A DNA stretch of 62,958 bases from an uncultured Clostridia bacterium. Lineage in GTDB: Bacteria > Bacillota > Clostridia > Oscillospirales > QAKW01. The stretch is taken from contig CALWYZ010000015.1 in the NCBI GenBank assembly GCA_944385895.1, forward strand, positions 1 to 62,958, given 5' to 3'. The notes under the pieces were generated by a model. That model was not told the origin of the DNA, ran no database searches, and saw only the letters and a list, made by a program, of their open reading frames with translations. Both the position numbers and the translations under genes were made by a program. Below, one piece after another: positions 45,159 to 55,200 of the stretch. Numbering within the stretch: the stretch's first letter is position 1; each line of letters starts with the position of its first letter.

Positions 45159-45200
45159 TAAATGCCGCGGCAAACGGAGCGGTGAGATAAGAAATATTTA

Positions 45201-45230
45201 GAGGGACGGCTGCGGCCGTCCCTCTGTTTG
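45201..45230 (+). terminator. Terminator of the zinc-ribbon regulator gene
   Basis: GAGGGACGGC and GCCGTCCCTC pair with a short TGCG loop, followed by TGTTTGTTTT. Confidence 0.8.
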
Positions 45231-45619
45231 TTTTCTTAAAACAACGCTCTTAATATTGCGGCATTTATTTTATCGGATATCATCAATTCGACTGTCAAAC
45301 AGGCCGCAGGTTAACACACACGGTTTTACCGGCAAATATGGCTTCAGATATGTTTTTGCCTTAAAAATTTTACAGTATTGTATTATGTAGGTTTTTAGGT
45401 TTATTGACTTTTGTTTTGTTGAATGTTACAATATTCAGCGCAAAGCCAAATGTCATACAGATATACCCCAATGCATGCTTGCACCGGCAGAAAATTCAAA
45501 TTACAGTAATGTTTAAATTAATAATCAAGTAATAATATTTATTTTTAATATATATTGACAGAATAATAAGTGTCCTTGTAATTTTACATACGGCATTTAA
45601 TTTGTAAAGGGAGAGACGT
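45231..45619. other. Intergenic region upstream of the ABC exporter operon
   Basis: No gene seen in 390 bp. A likely promoter, TTGACA (45555-45560) with TAATTT (45579-45584), is 36 bp before the GTG start. A second TTGAC-like/TACAAT pair near 45408-45437 is a possible additional promoter. Confidence 0.5.
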
Positions 45620-47338
45620 GTGAAAGGATTATTCAAGTATTTCAAAGGTTACCGGGTACAATGTGTACTGGGGCCGCTGTTCAAGCTGCTGGAGGCAAGC
45701 TTTGAGCTGCTCGTGCCGCTTGTTGTTGCAGCAATTATAGATACAGGGATAAAGACAGAAAACCGAACATATATAATACAAATGTGCGCAGTGATGGTCG
45801 TACTGGGAATAGTAGGGCTTATCTGTTCGGTCACAGCCCAGTATTTTGCCGCGCGCGCCGCTGTCGGGTTCACAAAAAAGCTAAGGCACGCTCTGTTTGA
45901 AAAAATACAGGGATTTTCCTATACACAGCTGGACAAGCTGGGTACTGCGACTGTCATCACACGCATGACAAGTGACACAAACCAGGTACAGACAGGTGTA
46001 AATCTTACTCTGAGGCTGCTTTTGCGCTCGCCGTTTGTTGTTTTGGGCGCAATGGTTATGGCATTCACGATAGATATAAAAAGTGCACTTATATTCGCTG
46101 TCACAATACCTGTCTTGTCTGTTATAGTATTCGGAATAATGTTGATATCGATACCGCTGTATAAAAAAGTCCAGTCGCATCTTGACGGCGTGACTCAGAC
46201 AACACGGGAAAGCTTAACCGGTGCGCGGGTGATACGCGCGTTCGCGCTGGAAAGCAGTGAAACAGATACTTTCAGACAGAGAAACGACATGCTGACAAAG
46301 GTACAGCGTTTTGTGGGAAAGATATCCGCGCTTATGAATCCGCTGACTTACGCTATAATAAACGCGGCTATTGTATGGCTGATTCATACAGGAGCCTTAA
46401 GGGTTTACTCGGGCGTACTGAGTCCGGGACAGGTCGTAGCGCTTTACAACTACATGTCGCAAATACTCATAGAACTTATTAAGTTTGCATCACTTATAAT
46501 AAGCATAACCAAATCAGCAGCATGTGCAAAGCGCATAAGCGATGTACTGAACATTACAAGTCTGCCTGACAATGCAGTCGAGCCGATGCCCGAAAATAAA
46601 GATATCGAATTCAAAAATGTATCATTGCGCTATGCCGATGCCGGAGATAATACCCTGACAGATATAAGCTTTAAGGCCTATCAGGGACAAACAGTGGGAA
46701 TTATCGGCGGCACCGGCTCGGGAAAGACGTCGCTTGTCAATCTGATTCCGGCATTTTACAAAGCAACTTCAGGCAAAATACTTATAGGCGGAAAGGAAAT
46801 TTCGCAGATAGATACCGACGTTTTAAGACAGAATGTCGCAGTAGTGCCGCAGCACGCAGTACTGTTTTCGGGAACGATTAGAGAAAATATGCTCTGGGGA
46901 AATTCGGGCGCAACGGATATACAAATACAAAAAGCTCTTAAAATCGCTCAAGCGTCCGATATTATATCCGCCAAGGAAAACGGACTGGACAGTATTATAG
47001 AGCAGAACGGACGCAATCTGTCGGGGGGCCAGCGCCAGAGGCTTACTATTGCAAGAGCTCTTGTCAAAAACGCGCCGTTTCTGATACTTGATGACAGCTC
47101 CTGTGCACTTGACTATGCAACTGATGCGCGTCTTCGCTCGGCACTGAAAAATCTTGAAAACAAACCGACAACATTTATCGTTTCTCAGCGCACCTCGTCG
47201 ATAAAGCACGCAGATATTATAATCGTTCTGGACGACGGACACGCAGTAGGAATAGGTACACATGAGCAGCTTTTGGAAAGCTGTGAGGTTTATCGTGAGA
47301 TTTATGAATCGCAGTATAAAAAGGAGGGGAAAATCTGA
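45620..47338 (+). CDS. Heterodimeric ABC exporter subunit A (degenerate catalytic site)
   Basis: A 572-residue half-transporter: six transmembrane helices (residues ~1-310) fused to an ATPase domain. Walker A is GGTGSGKTS, the signature is LSGGQRQR, but Walker B ends LILDDSSCALD, with Asp in place of the catalytic Glu, and the switch region is IVSQRTSS rather than H-loop His. This is the degenerate half of heterodimeric exporters such as TM287/288, BmrCD or LmrCD. GTG start after AAGGGAGAG. The stop overlaps the next ATG by one base (TGATG), so translation is coupled. The substrate is probably a lipid, peptide or drug; it cannot be told from sequence. Confidence 0.9.
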   Translation: MKGLFKYFKGYRVQCVLGPLFKLLEASFELLVPLVVAAIIDTGIKTENRTYIIQMCAVMVVLGIVGLICSVTAQYFAARAAVGFTKKLRHALFEKIQGFSYTQLDKLGTATVITRMTSDTNQVQTGVNLTLRLLLRSPFVVLGAMVMAFTIDIKSALIFAVTIPVLSVIVFGIMLISIPLYKKVQSHLDGVTQTTRESLTGARVIRAFALESSETDTFRQRNDMLTKVQRFVGKISALMNPLTYAIINAAIVWLIHTGALRVYSGVLSPGQVVALYNYMSQILIELIKFASLIISITKSAACAKRISDVLNITSLPDNAVEPMPENKDIEFKNVSLRYADAGDNTLTDISFKAYQGQTVGIIGGTGSGKTSLVNLIPAFYKATSGKILIGGKEISQIDTDVLRQNVAVVPQHAVLFSGTIRENMLWGNSGATDIQIQKALKIAQASDIISAKENGLDSIIEQNGRNLSGGQRQRLTIARALVKNAPFLILDDSSCALDYATDARLRSALKNLENKPTTFIVSQRTSSIKHADIIIVLDDGHAVGIGTHEQLLESCEVYREIYESQYKKEGKI

Positions 47339-49071
47339 TGAAAAACAAAAGTACCCTCAAGCAGATACTCATATATCTAAAGCCTTATTTATGGCTTATT
47401 ATCCTGTCGGTGATATTTTCTGCTGTATCGGTGGTTCTGACACTGTATATACCTATCCTTATCGGCAGAGGAATAGATCTAATAGTGGATACAGGAAATG
47501 TAGATTTTAACGGGCTTTTACCGATTCTGATACAAATAGTGATCATTGCGGCAGTAACGGCACTTTTACAGTGGCTTATAAATACAATAAACAACCGCAT
47601 AACCTTTAAAACGGTACGAGATATACGCAATGCAGCGTTTGAAAAAATCCAGTGCCTGCCGTTTTCTTTTCTGGACTCGCATCCCTCAGGAGAGATAGTC
47701 AGCCGTGTCATAGCAGACGCCGATCAGTTCGCTGACGGGTTGCTTTTGGGCTTTACACAGCTTTTTACCGGTATTGTCACCATCATCGGCACTCTTATTT
47801 TTATGCTTTCAATTCACGCAGGTATTACTCTTATTGTCGTTGTTTTAACACCTTTGTCATTCTTTATGGCAAAGTTTATTGCAAGCCGCACATATTCGAT
47901 GTTTAAGCTGCAGTCCGCAACACGCGGTGAACAGACAGCGTTTATAGATGAGATTATACCCAACCAGAAAACAGTTAAAGCGTTTTCCAGGGAAATTCAA
48001 TGTCTTGAAAAATTTGATGAGATAAATGAACGGCTGGAAAAATGCTCTTTAAAGGCGACATTTTACTCGTCACTGACAAACCCATGTACAAGATTTATAA
48101 ACAGTCTTGTTTATACGGGAGTGGGTCTGGGCGGCGCGCTTATCGCTGTGAGCGGGGGAATAACCGTCGGCGCGCTTACTTGTTTTTTAAGCTATGCCAA
48201 TCAGTATACAAAACCTTTTAATGAGATATCCGGAGTAGTAACAGAGTTCCAGAATGCTCTGGCGTGCGCCGCACGGCTTTTTGAGCTGATAGACCAAAAG
48301 CCGCAGTCTAAAGACGGTACACGTGTTTTGTCGGATACGTCAGGTAATGTTGTTATTGATAATGTAAGCTTTTCATATTCTCCCAACAGAGAGCTTATCA
48401 AAAACCTGAACCTCAAAGTTGATCCCGGTCTGAAAATTGCAATCGTCGGTCCTACCGGCTGCGGAAAAACCACGCTTATCAACCTGCTGATGAGGTTTTA
48501 TGATGTTAACAAAGGCGAAATAAAAGTTGACGGCATTAACATAAACGAAATTACACGTGCCAGTCTGCGCAGGTCTTACGGAATGGTACTTCAGGACACC
48601 TGGCTTAAAACCGGCACCATTCGCGAAAATATAATAATGGGCAAGCCTGACGCCACCGAACAGCAGATAGTCGACGCAGCAAAAGCTGCACATTCTCACA
48701 GCTTTATAAAACGTCTGCCAAATGGGTATGACACTGTTATATCTGAGGGCGGCGAAGGTCTGTCACAGGGACAGCGTCAGTTACTGTGTATAACCAGGAT
48801 TATGCTCAGTCTGCCGCCGATGCTTATACTGGATGAGGCGACAAGTTCAATTGATACTCGCACTGAAATACGTATTCAAAAAGCATTTGCACAGATGATG
48901 GAAGGCAGAACCACATTTATTGTTGCTCACAGACTGTCCACAATACGCGAGGCAGACATGATCCTTGTCATGAAAGACGGTAACATCATTGAACAGGGCA
49001 ATCATGAAACACTGCTTGCGGCAAACGGCTTTTATGCAAAACTGTACAACAGTCAGTTTGAGCAATCTTAA
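47338..49071 (+). CDS. Heterodimeric ABC exporter subunit B (catalytic)
   Basis: A 577-residue half-transporter: six transmembrane helices then an ATPase with Walker A GPTGCGKTT, signature LSQGQRQL, Walker B LILDEATSSID (intact catalytic Glu) and H-loop VAHRLST. The signature has Gln for Gly (LSQGQ instead of LSGGQ), as is common in the canonical-site partner of this kind of heterodimer. Together with the preceding gene it forms one exporter with one degenerate and one working ATP site. A strong terminator follows 55 bp downstream. Confidence 0.92.
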   Translation: MKNKSTLKQILIYLKPYLWLIILSVIFSAVSVVLTLYIPILIGRGIDLIVDTGNVDFNGLLPILIQIVIIAAVTALLQWLINTINNRITFKTVRDIRNAAFEKIQCLPFSFLDSHPSGEIVSRVIADADQFADGLLLGFTQLFTGIVTIIGTLIFMLSIHAGITLIVVVLTPLSFFMAKFIASRTYSMFKLQSATRGEQTAFIDEIIPNQKTVKAFSREIQCLEKFDEINERLEKCSLKATFYSSLTNPCTRFINSLVYTGVGLGGALIAVSGGITVGALTCFLSYANQYTKPFNEISGVVTEFQNALACAARLFELIDQKPQSKDGTRVLSDTSGNVVIDNVSFSYSPNRELIKNLNLKVDPGLKIAIVGPTGCGKTTLINLLMRFYDVNKGEIKVDGININEITRASLRRSYGMVLQDTWLKTGTIRENIIMGKPDATEQQIVDAAKAAHSHSFIKRLPNGYDTVISEGGEGLSQGQRQLLCITRIMLSLPPMLILDEATSSIDTRTEIRIQKAFAQMMEGRTTFIVAHRLSTIREADMILVMKDGNIIEQGNHETLLAANGFYAKLYNSQFEQS

Positions 49072-49126
49072 TAATCGCCGCCATCACCGCCATATTCTGC
49101 TTAAGCTTATTGACTTATATTAATTA

Positions 49127-49157
49127 AAAGCTCTGAGGCTATAGCCTCAGAGCTTTT
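49127..49157. terminator. Bidirectional terminator overlapping the end of cadA
   Basis: AAAAGCTCTGAGGCT and AGCCTCAGAGCTTTT form a 15-bp stem. The stop codon of the minus-strand cadA gene (49147-49149) lies in its right arm. Confidence 0.88.
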
Positions 49158-51024
49158 GTCTTATTCTGATAGCACGCATCGCGTTCAAAATTGCAAGTAC
49201 TGCAACTCCCACATCCGCAAAAACCGCAGCCCACATTCCTGCAGCTCCAAGCGCTACAAGTACAAGTATGGTGAGTTTAACTGCAAGCACAAAAATTATA
49301 TTTTGTTTTACGATAGAAACTATGCGTCTTGCAGATTTTACTGCAAGCGCTATCTTTAAAGGATTGTCATCCATGAGCACCACGTCCGCAGCTTCTATCG
49401 CGGCATCCGAGCCAAGACCTCCCATTGCAATGCCTATATCTGCGCGAGCAAGAACCGGCGCGTCATTTATTCCGTCACCGACAAAGGCAAGGCTGCCGCC
49501 TGTCTTGTTTTGAATCAACGTCTCAGTTTTTGTAACCTTGTCGGATGGCAAAAGTTGAGAATAATACTCATCAATTCCCAATTGTGCGGCCACATTGGAC
49601 GCGACCGCATCATTATCACCGGTCAGCATTACAATACGGTGTATTCCGCATTCTTTAAGCGAATCTATCGCTCGTTTTGAATCGCTTTTTATAACATCGG
49701 ATAAAACTATACATCCCATATATTCATTCGCACGGGCTATATATACCAGTGATCCTACATCAGTGCACGCCTTATAGCTGACACCGATTTTATCCATAAG
49801 TTTTGCGTTTCCGACATACACATCCGTTCCGTCTACTACGGCATGTACGCCGTAGCCTGCAAGCTCTTCTATTGTTTGGGCACGGGTATTGTCCGCGCTT
49901 GCGGCGTAATTACGTATCGCAGCTGCTATCGGATGTGTAGATGCACTTTCGCAAATGTTGGCAAGCTGTATAATATCATCTGTTTTATAACCGTTTTCAC
50001 AATACACCTTTGTGACTACTATCTGTCCGGTTGTCAGGGTGCCGGTTTTATCAAGCACTGCCGTATCGCATTTTGAAAGCGTCTCAATATAATTTGAACC
50101 TTTTACAAGTATGCCCCTTTTAGACATTCCCCCTATACCGCTGAAAAATGTCATCGGCACCGAAATAACAAGGGCGCAGGGACAGGATACAACAAGAAAA
50201 GACATCGCGCGGTAAACCCAGCTCCTCCACACCTGAGCATCAGCTACTCCTAAAAACAGAGGAGGAATTACAGCAAGCAATAAGGCACAGATAACCACCA
50301 CAGGGGTATAGACACGGGCAAACCTTGTTATAAAATTTTCACTTTTTGCTTTATTTGCAGTTGAGTTTTCCACAAGCTCAAGTATTTTCGAAACCGTAGA
50401 TTCACCAAACGATTTTGTAACCTTGACATGTATCAAAGCGCTCATATTAATGCATCCGCTCAGCACATCGTCTCCCTCTTTTGCATCAGATGGCATACTC
50501 TCACCTGTAAGCGCAACAGTATTTATATAGCTGCTGCCCTGGACTATGACACCATCAAGAGGTATTTTCTCACCGGGACGCACGACAATTATTTCCCCGA
50601 CATTTACCTGTGAGGGATCCACCGTAACCGTACTGCCGCTGCGCTCAACGACTGCACTGTCCGGCCGAAGCTGCATAAGCGAGGCTATGGAGCGGCGGCT
50701 TTTACCTACGGCAATACTCTGGAACAGTTCGCCAACCTGATAAAATATCATTACAAAAACAGCTTCAGAATATTCCCCTATAAATATCGCCCCTACAGTT
50801 GCTATCGACATCAGAAAATTTTCGTCAAAAATCTTTCCGTGAAATATATTTATAACAGCACGCCACAGTATATCCCAACCTACGGTAAAATACGCGGCAA
50901 ACAGCAGTATAATATACAGATATTCATTTTTTATTATCTGCGTGCCGTCAAGCACCGTGGCTATACCGAAAATCAGCGCCGACGCGAGTATACGGCAGAG
51001 CATTTTTTTATGTTTTGTACTCAT
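49147..51024 (-). CDS. cadA: Zn/Cd/Pb-type P1B ATPase lacking an N-terminal HMA domain
   Basis: A 625-residue metal-exporting ATPase. The start at 51024 is set by AAGGTG upstream and its 1-bp overlap with the previous stop. Motifs: SCPCALVIS (CPC membrane metal site), CDTAVLDKTGTLTTG (phosphorylated Asp), THPIAAAI, VMLTGDNDA, FVGDGINDAPVL, and the last helices with VKLTILVLVALG and MWAAVFADVGVAVLAILN, whose Lys and Asp mark the Zn/Cd/Pb group rather than copper. No N-terminal metal-binding domain is present; that module is encoded separately just upstream. Third gene of arsR-HMA-cadA. Confidence 0.93.
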   Translation of the reverse strand: MSTKHKKMLCRILASALIFGIATVLDGTQIIKNEYLYIILLFAAYFTVGWDILWRAVINIFHGKIFDENFLMSIATVGAIFIGEYSEAVFVMIFYQVGELFQSIAVGKSRRSIASLMQLRPDSAVVERSGSTVTVDPSQVNVGEIIVVRPGEKIPLDGVIVQGSSYINTVALTGESMPSDAKEGDDVLSGCINMSALIHVKVTKSFGESTVSKILELVENSTANKAKSENFITRFARVYTPVVVICALLLAVIPPLFLGVADAQVWRSWVYRAMSFLVVSCPCALVISVPMTFFSGIGGMSKRGILVKGSNYIETLSKCDTAVLDKTGTLTTGQIVVTKVYCENGYKTDDIIQLANICESASTHPIAAAIRNYAASADNTRAQTIEELAGYGVHAVVDGTDVYVGNAKLMDKIGVSYKACTDVGSLVYIARANEYMGCIVLSDVIKSDSKRAIDSLKECGIHRIVMLTGDNDAVASNVAAQLGIDEYYSQLLPSDKVTKTETLIQNKTGGSLAFVGDGINDAPVLARADIGIAMGGLGSDAAIEAADVVLMDDNPLKIALAVKSARRIVSIVKQNIIFVLAVKLTILVLVALGAAGMWAAVFADVGVAVLAILNAMRAIRIRQKL

Positions 51025-51242
51025 TATAAAATCACCTTGCATCCAGGCTGTTGTCTTTTTACTGTCTTTACAACTTCTGCCATGACATCATCAAAACGGT
51101 CATCATCAATTTCAACCGTAAGTTTCTGCGCAAAAAAATTAATGCCTGCAAACTTTACACCGCTTATCTTAGATATAGCATTCTCAAGCTTTGCTGCACA
51201 GTTTGCACAATCAATTTCATCAAGTCTGTAAACCTTTTTCAT
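51024..51242 (-). CDS. Stand-alone heavy-metal-associated (HMA) domain protein
   Basis: A 72-residue ferredoxin-fold metallochaperone-like protein with DCANCAAKLENAI near residues 9-20, where CxxC binds metal. The spacing and length match a single HMA domain such as CopZ or the N-terminal domain of CadA. It sits between arsR (12 bp) and cadA, sharing an A with its start (TAATG), so it likely delivers Zn/Cd to the ATPase, which has no such domain. Split HMA-ATPase arrangements occur in some Clostridia. Confidence 0.9.
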   Translation of the reverse strand: MKKVYRLDEIDCANCAAKLENAISKISGVKFAGINFFAQKLTVEIDDDRFDDVMAEVVKTVKRQQPGCKVIL

Positions 51243-51254
51243 AACACATTCTCC

Positions 51255-51632
51255 TTACTCCGTTATATGATCTATTCCCTGATTAAGTATACTCTTTACA
51301 TGATTATCCGCCAGTGAATAAAAAACTGTTTTGCCGTCGCGTCTGTATCTTACAAGATCCGCCGCCTTTAAAACTCTCAGTTGATGTGATATTGCCGAAA
51401 CTGTCATATTAAGCACCTGTGCAATATCGCATACGCACATTTCCGATTCAAGTAGTACAAATAAAATACGCACGCGTGTACTGTCACCGAATATCTTAAA
51501 TAATTCCGCCAGATCATAAAGGCAGTCAGTATCCGGCATATTTTTGTTGACACGCTCTATTAATTCAGTATGTGCATGAGTGAACTCACAGCACGGCAGA
51601 TTATCATTTTTATTGATATTTATATCTCTCAT
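51255..51632 (-). CDS. ArsR/SmtB-family metal-sensing repressor (CadC/ZiaR-like)
   Basis: A 125-residue winged-helix repressor. ESEMCVCDIAQVL is the alpha-3N Cys-x-Cys motif of CadC-type sensors, VSAISHQLRVLKAADLV is the recognition helix, and DNHVKSILNQGIDHITE gives the alpha-5 site (Asp, His, His, Glu) used for Zn sensing. An N-terminal CC-x-FTHAH stretch adds Cys/His ligands. AAGGAGAG precedes the ATG. It should release its operator when Zn, Cd or Pb binds, inducing itself, HMA and cadA. The mRNA leader is unusually long (about 390 nt). Confidence 0.93.
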   Translation of the reverse strand: MRDININKNDNLPCCEFTHAHTELIERVNKNMPDTDCLYDLAELFKIFGDSTRVRILFVLLESEMCVCDIAQVLNMTVSAISHQLRVLKAADLVRYRRDGKTVFYSLADNHVKSILNQGIDHITE

Positions 51633-51764
51633 ACTCTCTCCTTCAACTCAAAAATTTTCATGTGGCATTACATTGTCAGTTACAGCTCGATAAAAGTCTC
51701 TATCGCCAGCTGTTTGCCGATATTCAGAAAAATATACCTGCTTGTTCTTCCTTTGCCCGGCGGT

Positions 51765-51953
51765 GCCAAGTCTTACATAAGCACTGATATATTAACTACC
51801 TGTTTGCGATATCCTTTTGGCCGTAACGCCAAGTCTTACATAAGCACTGATATATTAACTACCTGTTTGCGATATCCTTTTGGCCGTAACGCCAAGTCTT
51901 ACATAAGCACTGATATATTAACTACCTGTTTGCGAGATCCTTTTGGCCGGCGG
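51765..51953. repeat. Three exact tandem 63-bp repeats with degenerate flanking copies
   Basis: Units at 51765-51827, 51828-51890 and 51891-51953 are identical except for a base near 51936 and a few at the very end of the third. On the mRNA strand GCCAA near the 5' side and TTGGC at the 3' end of each unit can pair, an inner GATAT/ATATC pair and a CTTATGTAAG hairpin nest inside, so each unit could fold as its own stem-loop. Degenerate copies flank it at roughly 51690-51764 and 51954-52010. No spacers, so not CRISPR. Confidence 0.85.
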
Positions 51954-52008
51954 TTCGAATGTTACATATGCTATGCAATATCGACTACTAATCTTTCATC
52001 ATTTTATC

Positions 52009-52028
52009 ATTTGAATTATTGCTCAAAT
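52009..52028. promoter_or_regulatory. CadC/SmtB-like operator of the metal-efflux operon
   Basis: ATTTGA-N8-TCAAAT, an imperfect inverted repeat with the arm and spacer geometry of ArsR/SmtB 12-2-12 sites. It overlaps the predicted transcription start (about 52024) of the minus-strand promoter, where repressor binding would block transcription. Confidence 0.6.
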
Positions 52029-52030
52029 GT

Positions 52031-52058
52031 ATTATATCACTTTAAATAAAAATGTCAA
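52031..52058 (-). promoter_or_regulatory. Promoter of arsR-HMA-cadA
   Basis: TTGACA (52053-52058) and TATAAT (52031-52036) on the minus strand with a 16-bp spacer, both consensus. It lies about 390 nt before the arsR ATG. Confidence 0.8.
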
Positions 52059-52170
52059 TACTATTTTTTTAAATTAATTTTTATTTTCCAGCTGCTTTAG
52101 CGATATCAAATTATTTTGATATTGTCTTTATTTATCGATATAAAAAAATTATGACCTATTGTATTTACAC

Positions 52171-52206
52171 ATAAAAAATATCAGCTGCTGAAAATCAGCA
52201 GCTGAT
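52171..52206 (-). terminator. Terminator of the beta-helix/SLH protein gene
   Basis: ATCAGCTGCTG and CAGCAGCTGAT pair with a five-base loop, then AT and a T-run on the minus strand. Confidence 0.8.
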
Positions 52207-52227
52207 AAGTAACTATTGGAGTAAAAT

Positions 52228-55200
52228 TTAACCTATATCTTCTGATATTATATTTACAAGAGTAACGATTTTTGCGATTTCGCCGCGCTTTATGTTATCC
52301 TTAGGATTGAGATATCCGTCAGCGCCCTCAATTATGCCGGCTTTTACAACAGCTTTTGTTGCAGGCAGTGCCCAGTTGCTGACATTAGAAGCATCCTTAA
52401 AGGAAGAAAGATCATAATCAGCAGCCGCAGCTGTATCCAGTTTCAAAAGATTGCACAAAGCTTGGAAGAATTCCTGACGAGTAATATTTGCATTGTGTCT
52501 GAATACCTGTTTGCCCTCTTCGTTTTGAGAACCGGTCATAATGCCAAGGAAATATGCTGCCTTTACATAGTTATATGACCATTCGGAAATATCATCGGCA
52601 TCTGCATATATACCACCGAGAGCTTCACTGTTGAAGGAAAGCGAATCAATACCCATCATACGGCAGAACATTGCCGCAACTTCCTGACGTGTTGCAAACT
52701 TATTGGGCTGGAAAGTATACGTATCTGTATCAGCATCGTGATAACCGCCTACAATACCAAGACGTGATGCTTCCAGAACATAATCCTTTGACCAATGATT
52801 ATCTATATCAGTAAACGGCGTTGATGTCGGGCCTTTTGTAACAATTACCTTATAACTGTTGGTCTCACCGACCTCAGATGTTACATCTACATAGTAATAT
52901 GAAAGCTGGCAAGTAATTCCAAGACGGAATGTTCTGACCTCTACTTCTCTGTTATTTACATATTCATAAGTAACTGCAGGAGTAAGTTTATAGGTCTTAT
53001 CCTCATCTGCATATACAACCACATCCGCAAAAGCATTTGTCTCAAAGTGTGCAGTAACCGCAGAAAGCGTGGTCGAAGCCTGAATATAAATCACATTATC
53101 TGTTATAGAAAGATTAGGCAGACCGGTGATGCCGGTAATCACATTATCAGTTGACTTAACATCGTTGTACACGCTCAGAGTGTATATCTGACTGTATCCG
53201 AATATACTTGTTACCTTTACATAGTAATAGGATAAAGCATCAGCTATCGTAAGCTCCTTGACATCGCCCTGCTTTGAAACAAGATCCCAAACCTCGCCGG
53301 TAGCGGGATTGTAGTTTTTGTAAATCTCATAGGTTGCATTTGTAGAAACCCTAAAGTCGAATGTAGCCGTATCTACCATCGCGTATGGACGATAGGAAAT
53401 TGACTTTCTTTCGTTATTGAAAATCAATATATCCTGTTCAGGTGAAATAACAGAGATAATCCTGGAATCATAGTCATTGCTTCCGGGTCTTGTTATTGTC
53501 ATTTTATATGTTTTGCTGTTGGACTTATCACCTGATACCACATGGATATATAGATCCATTTGCTTGTCAGGCTCTATATAATTTGTGGGATTATTATAAG
53601 TTTCAGTCAGTGCCTCATCTGTAAAGATCTGATAAGTGGCAGACGGGGATACAACTATTGAGAACGGGAAGTGTAAATACTTTGTATCAAGATTAACTGT
53701 CACATTTGTACCGTCAACAGTATAGTCCTCAAATTCTGCATTTGTTTCACCGTCTATCAAGAATCTCAGGTCAGCTTTTGTTGGGTCGGTATTAGATTTC
53801 AGAACTACGTCATACTTGACTGTCATACCTGTTATAGCGTCTGTCGCAATAAGATATGCATGTGTAATAGTATCGACAATGTTCAGCTTATTGTTGGGAA
53901 CTGGTTTGGTAAGAAGGAAGTCCTCATAAATTACAAACTCGGCTCCAAGCACAGTATTAGTGAAATCCACTGTTTCTTTGCCGTCGGTAGCCATGGCAGT
54001 AATTGTTGCCTTTGTATTATCGACAGTAAAGTCGTTTCTGTCAAATCCGTTTGCCATCAAGACACGGGCAGCGCCCTTTTCAAGAGTGATACCGCCTGAG
54101 ACAGTAGTCATTTCAGCATCCAGATAATACGGCATAGAGATTAATTTAGTGTCCTCACCTGTATTGAAAGTACTCTCATCAGGTCTCATGATTGTAATAT
54201 TTCCGTTTGCACTTAAAGTACCATAGTAGTTATAAGATGCATCAAGAGTGCCTATCAGAGTTGATGTGATTGCAGTACGCAATGAAGATGACGCGTCAAA
54301 CAAGAATTTATTATTTGTAACGCTGGCCACAAAATTAACTGTTCTTCCGGTAAGGTTTCCGCCGCCGTCAAGTTTAACCGGGGATACACCTACCGGTATA
54401 GAATAGAAGATATTGTCACTTATAAATGTCTTACATCCCGGATCGTTACAGCTGGTGGGAACATCATCAGTTGCATTCATCATGTACTCAAGCACATAAT
54501 TTCCACGAATGATATAACCGGATCTGCTTCCTGTTTTATAAAAGAGGTTTCCGACAACTCGTTTATAATCAAGGTTTGCACCGAAGTTGGCGTTGTTGTA
54601 ATCAAAGTCTACACCCTGAGTACAGCTGTTAACTATATTATAAGAAAATGAAACAAGTGTTTCCTGATCGCTGTTGTTTCCGCAGGACGTAAAAGCATAC
54701 AGTATACCGGAGTTGCCCTGGAAATAGTTGTAGTCCATAACAGTATCGGACATTGAACCGCCGCCCTGGAAAATGGTTCCGGTGTTGTTTACAAAGCGGT
54801 TATACTTCAGGTAAGTACCTGTACTGTATCCACGGTTTGCGTTGAACACGATTCCGGTGTTGTCTTCAACAATATTATTGTAGAAATGGAAATACTCACT
54901 GGTCTGACCGGATATCGCTATATCAAGCACTTTATTGTTGGCACCAAGACCTGTGATTTTCACACCGTCTATTGTTATATTGTTTGATTTTATTGTCCAT
55001 ACCCAGTGCGCATTGCTGATAACCGTCTCACGGCTGGCCACACGTTCCGGATTAAGGTTCATTGTATACTCATTTATACCTGCAACATTAGGATTCACGC
55101 CTGCATAGTTGCCGTAAAACTTAAGTCCGTTATAATTGAGAGTAACGTCCTCTGTATATGTACCTGCTCCAAGTTTAAACTTTGCATTATCCGCGCCGCA

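Larger units (their letters stand above)
51633..52227. other. Leader of the metal-resistance operon and convergent spacer
   Basis: 595 bp without a supportable gene. It contains the arsR promoter and operator (52009-52058), a repeat-bearing 5' leader (51633-52024) and the terminator of the convergently located surface-protein gene (52171-52206). Confidence 0.7.

Noticed and set aside
51765..51953. CRISPR array
   Set aside because: Units are contiguous, with no unique spacers, and no cas gene is near.
51570..52049. Plus-strand open frame of 159 codons with three 21-residue repeats
   Set aside because: The frame is open because the repeat length, 63 bp, is a multiple of three. It starts inside arsR on the opposite strand, has no Shine-Dalgarno site and crosses the arsR promoter and operator.
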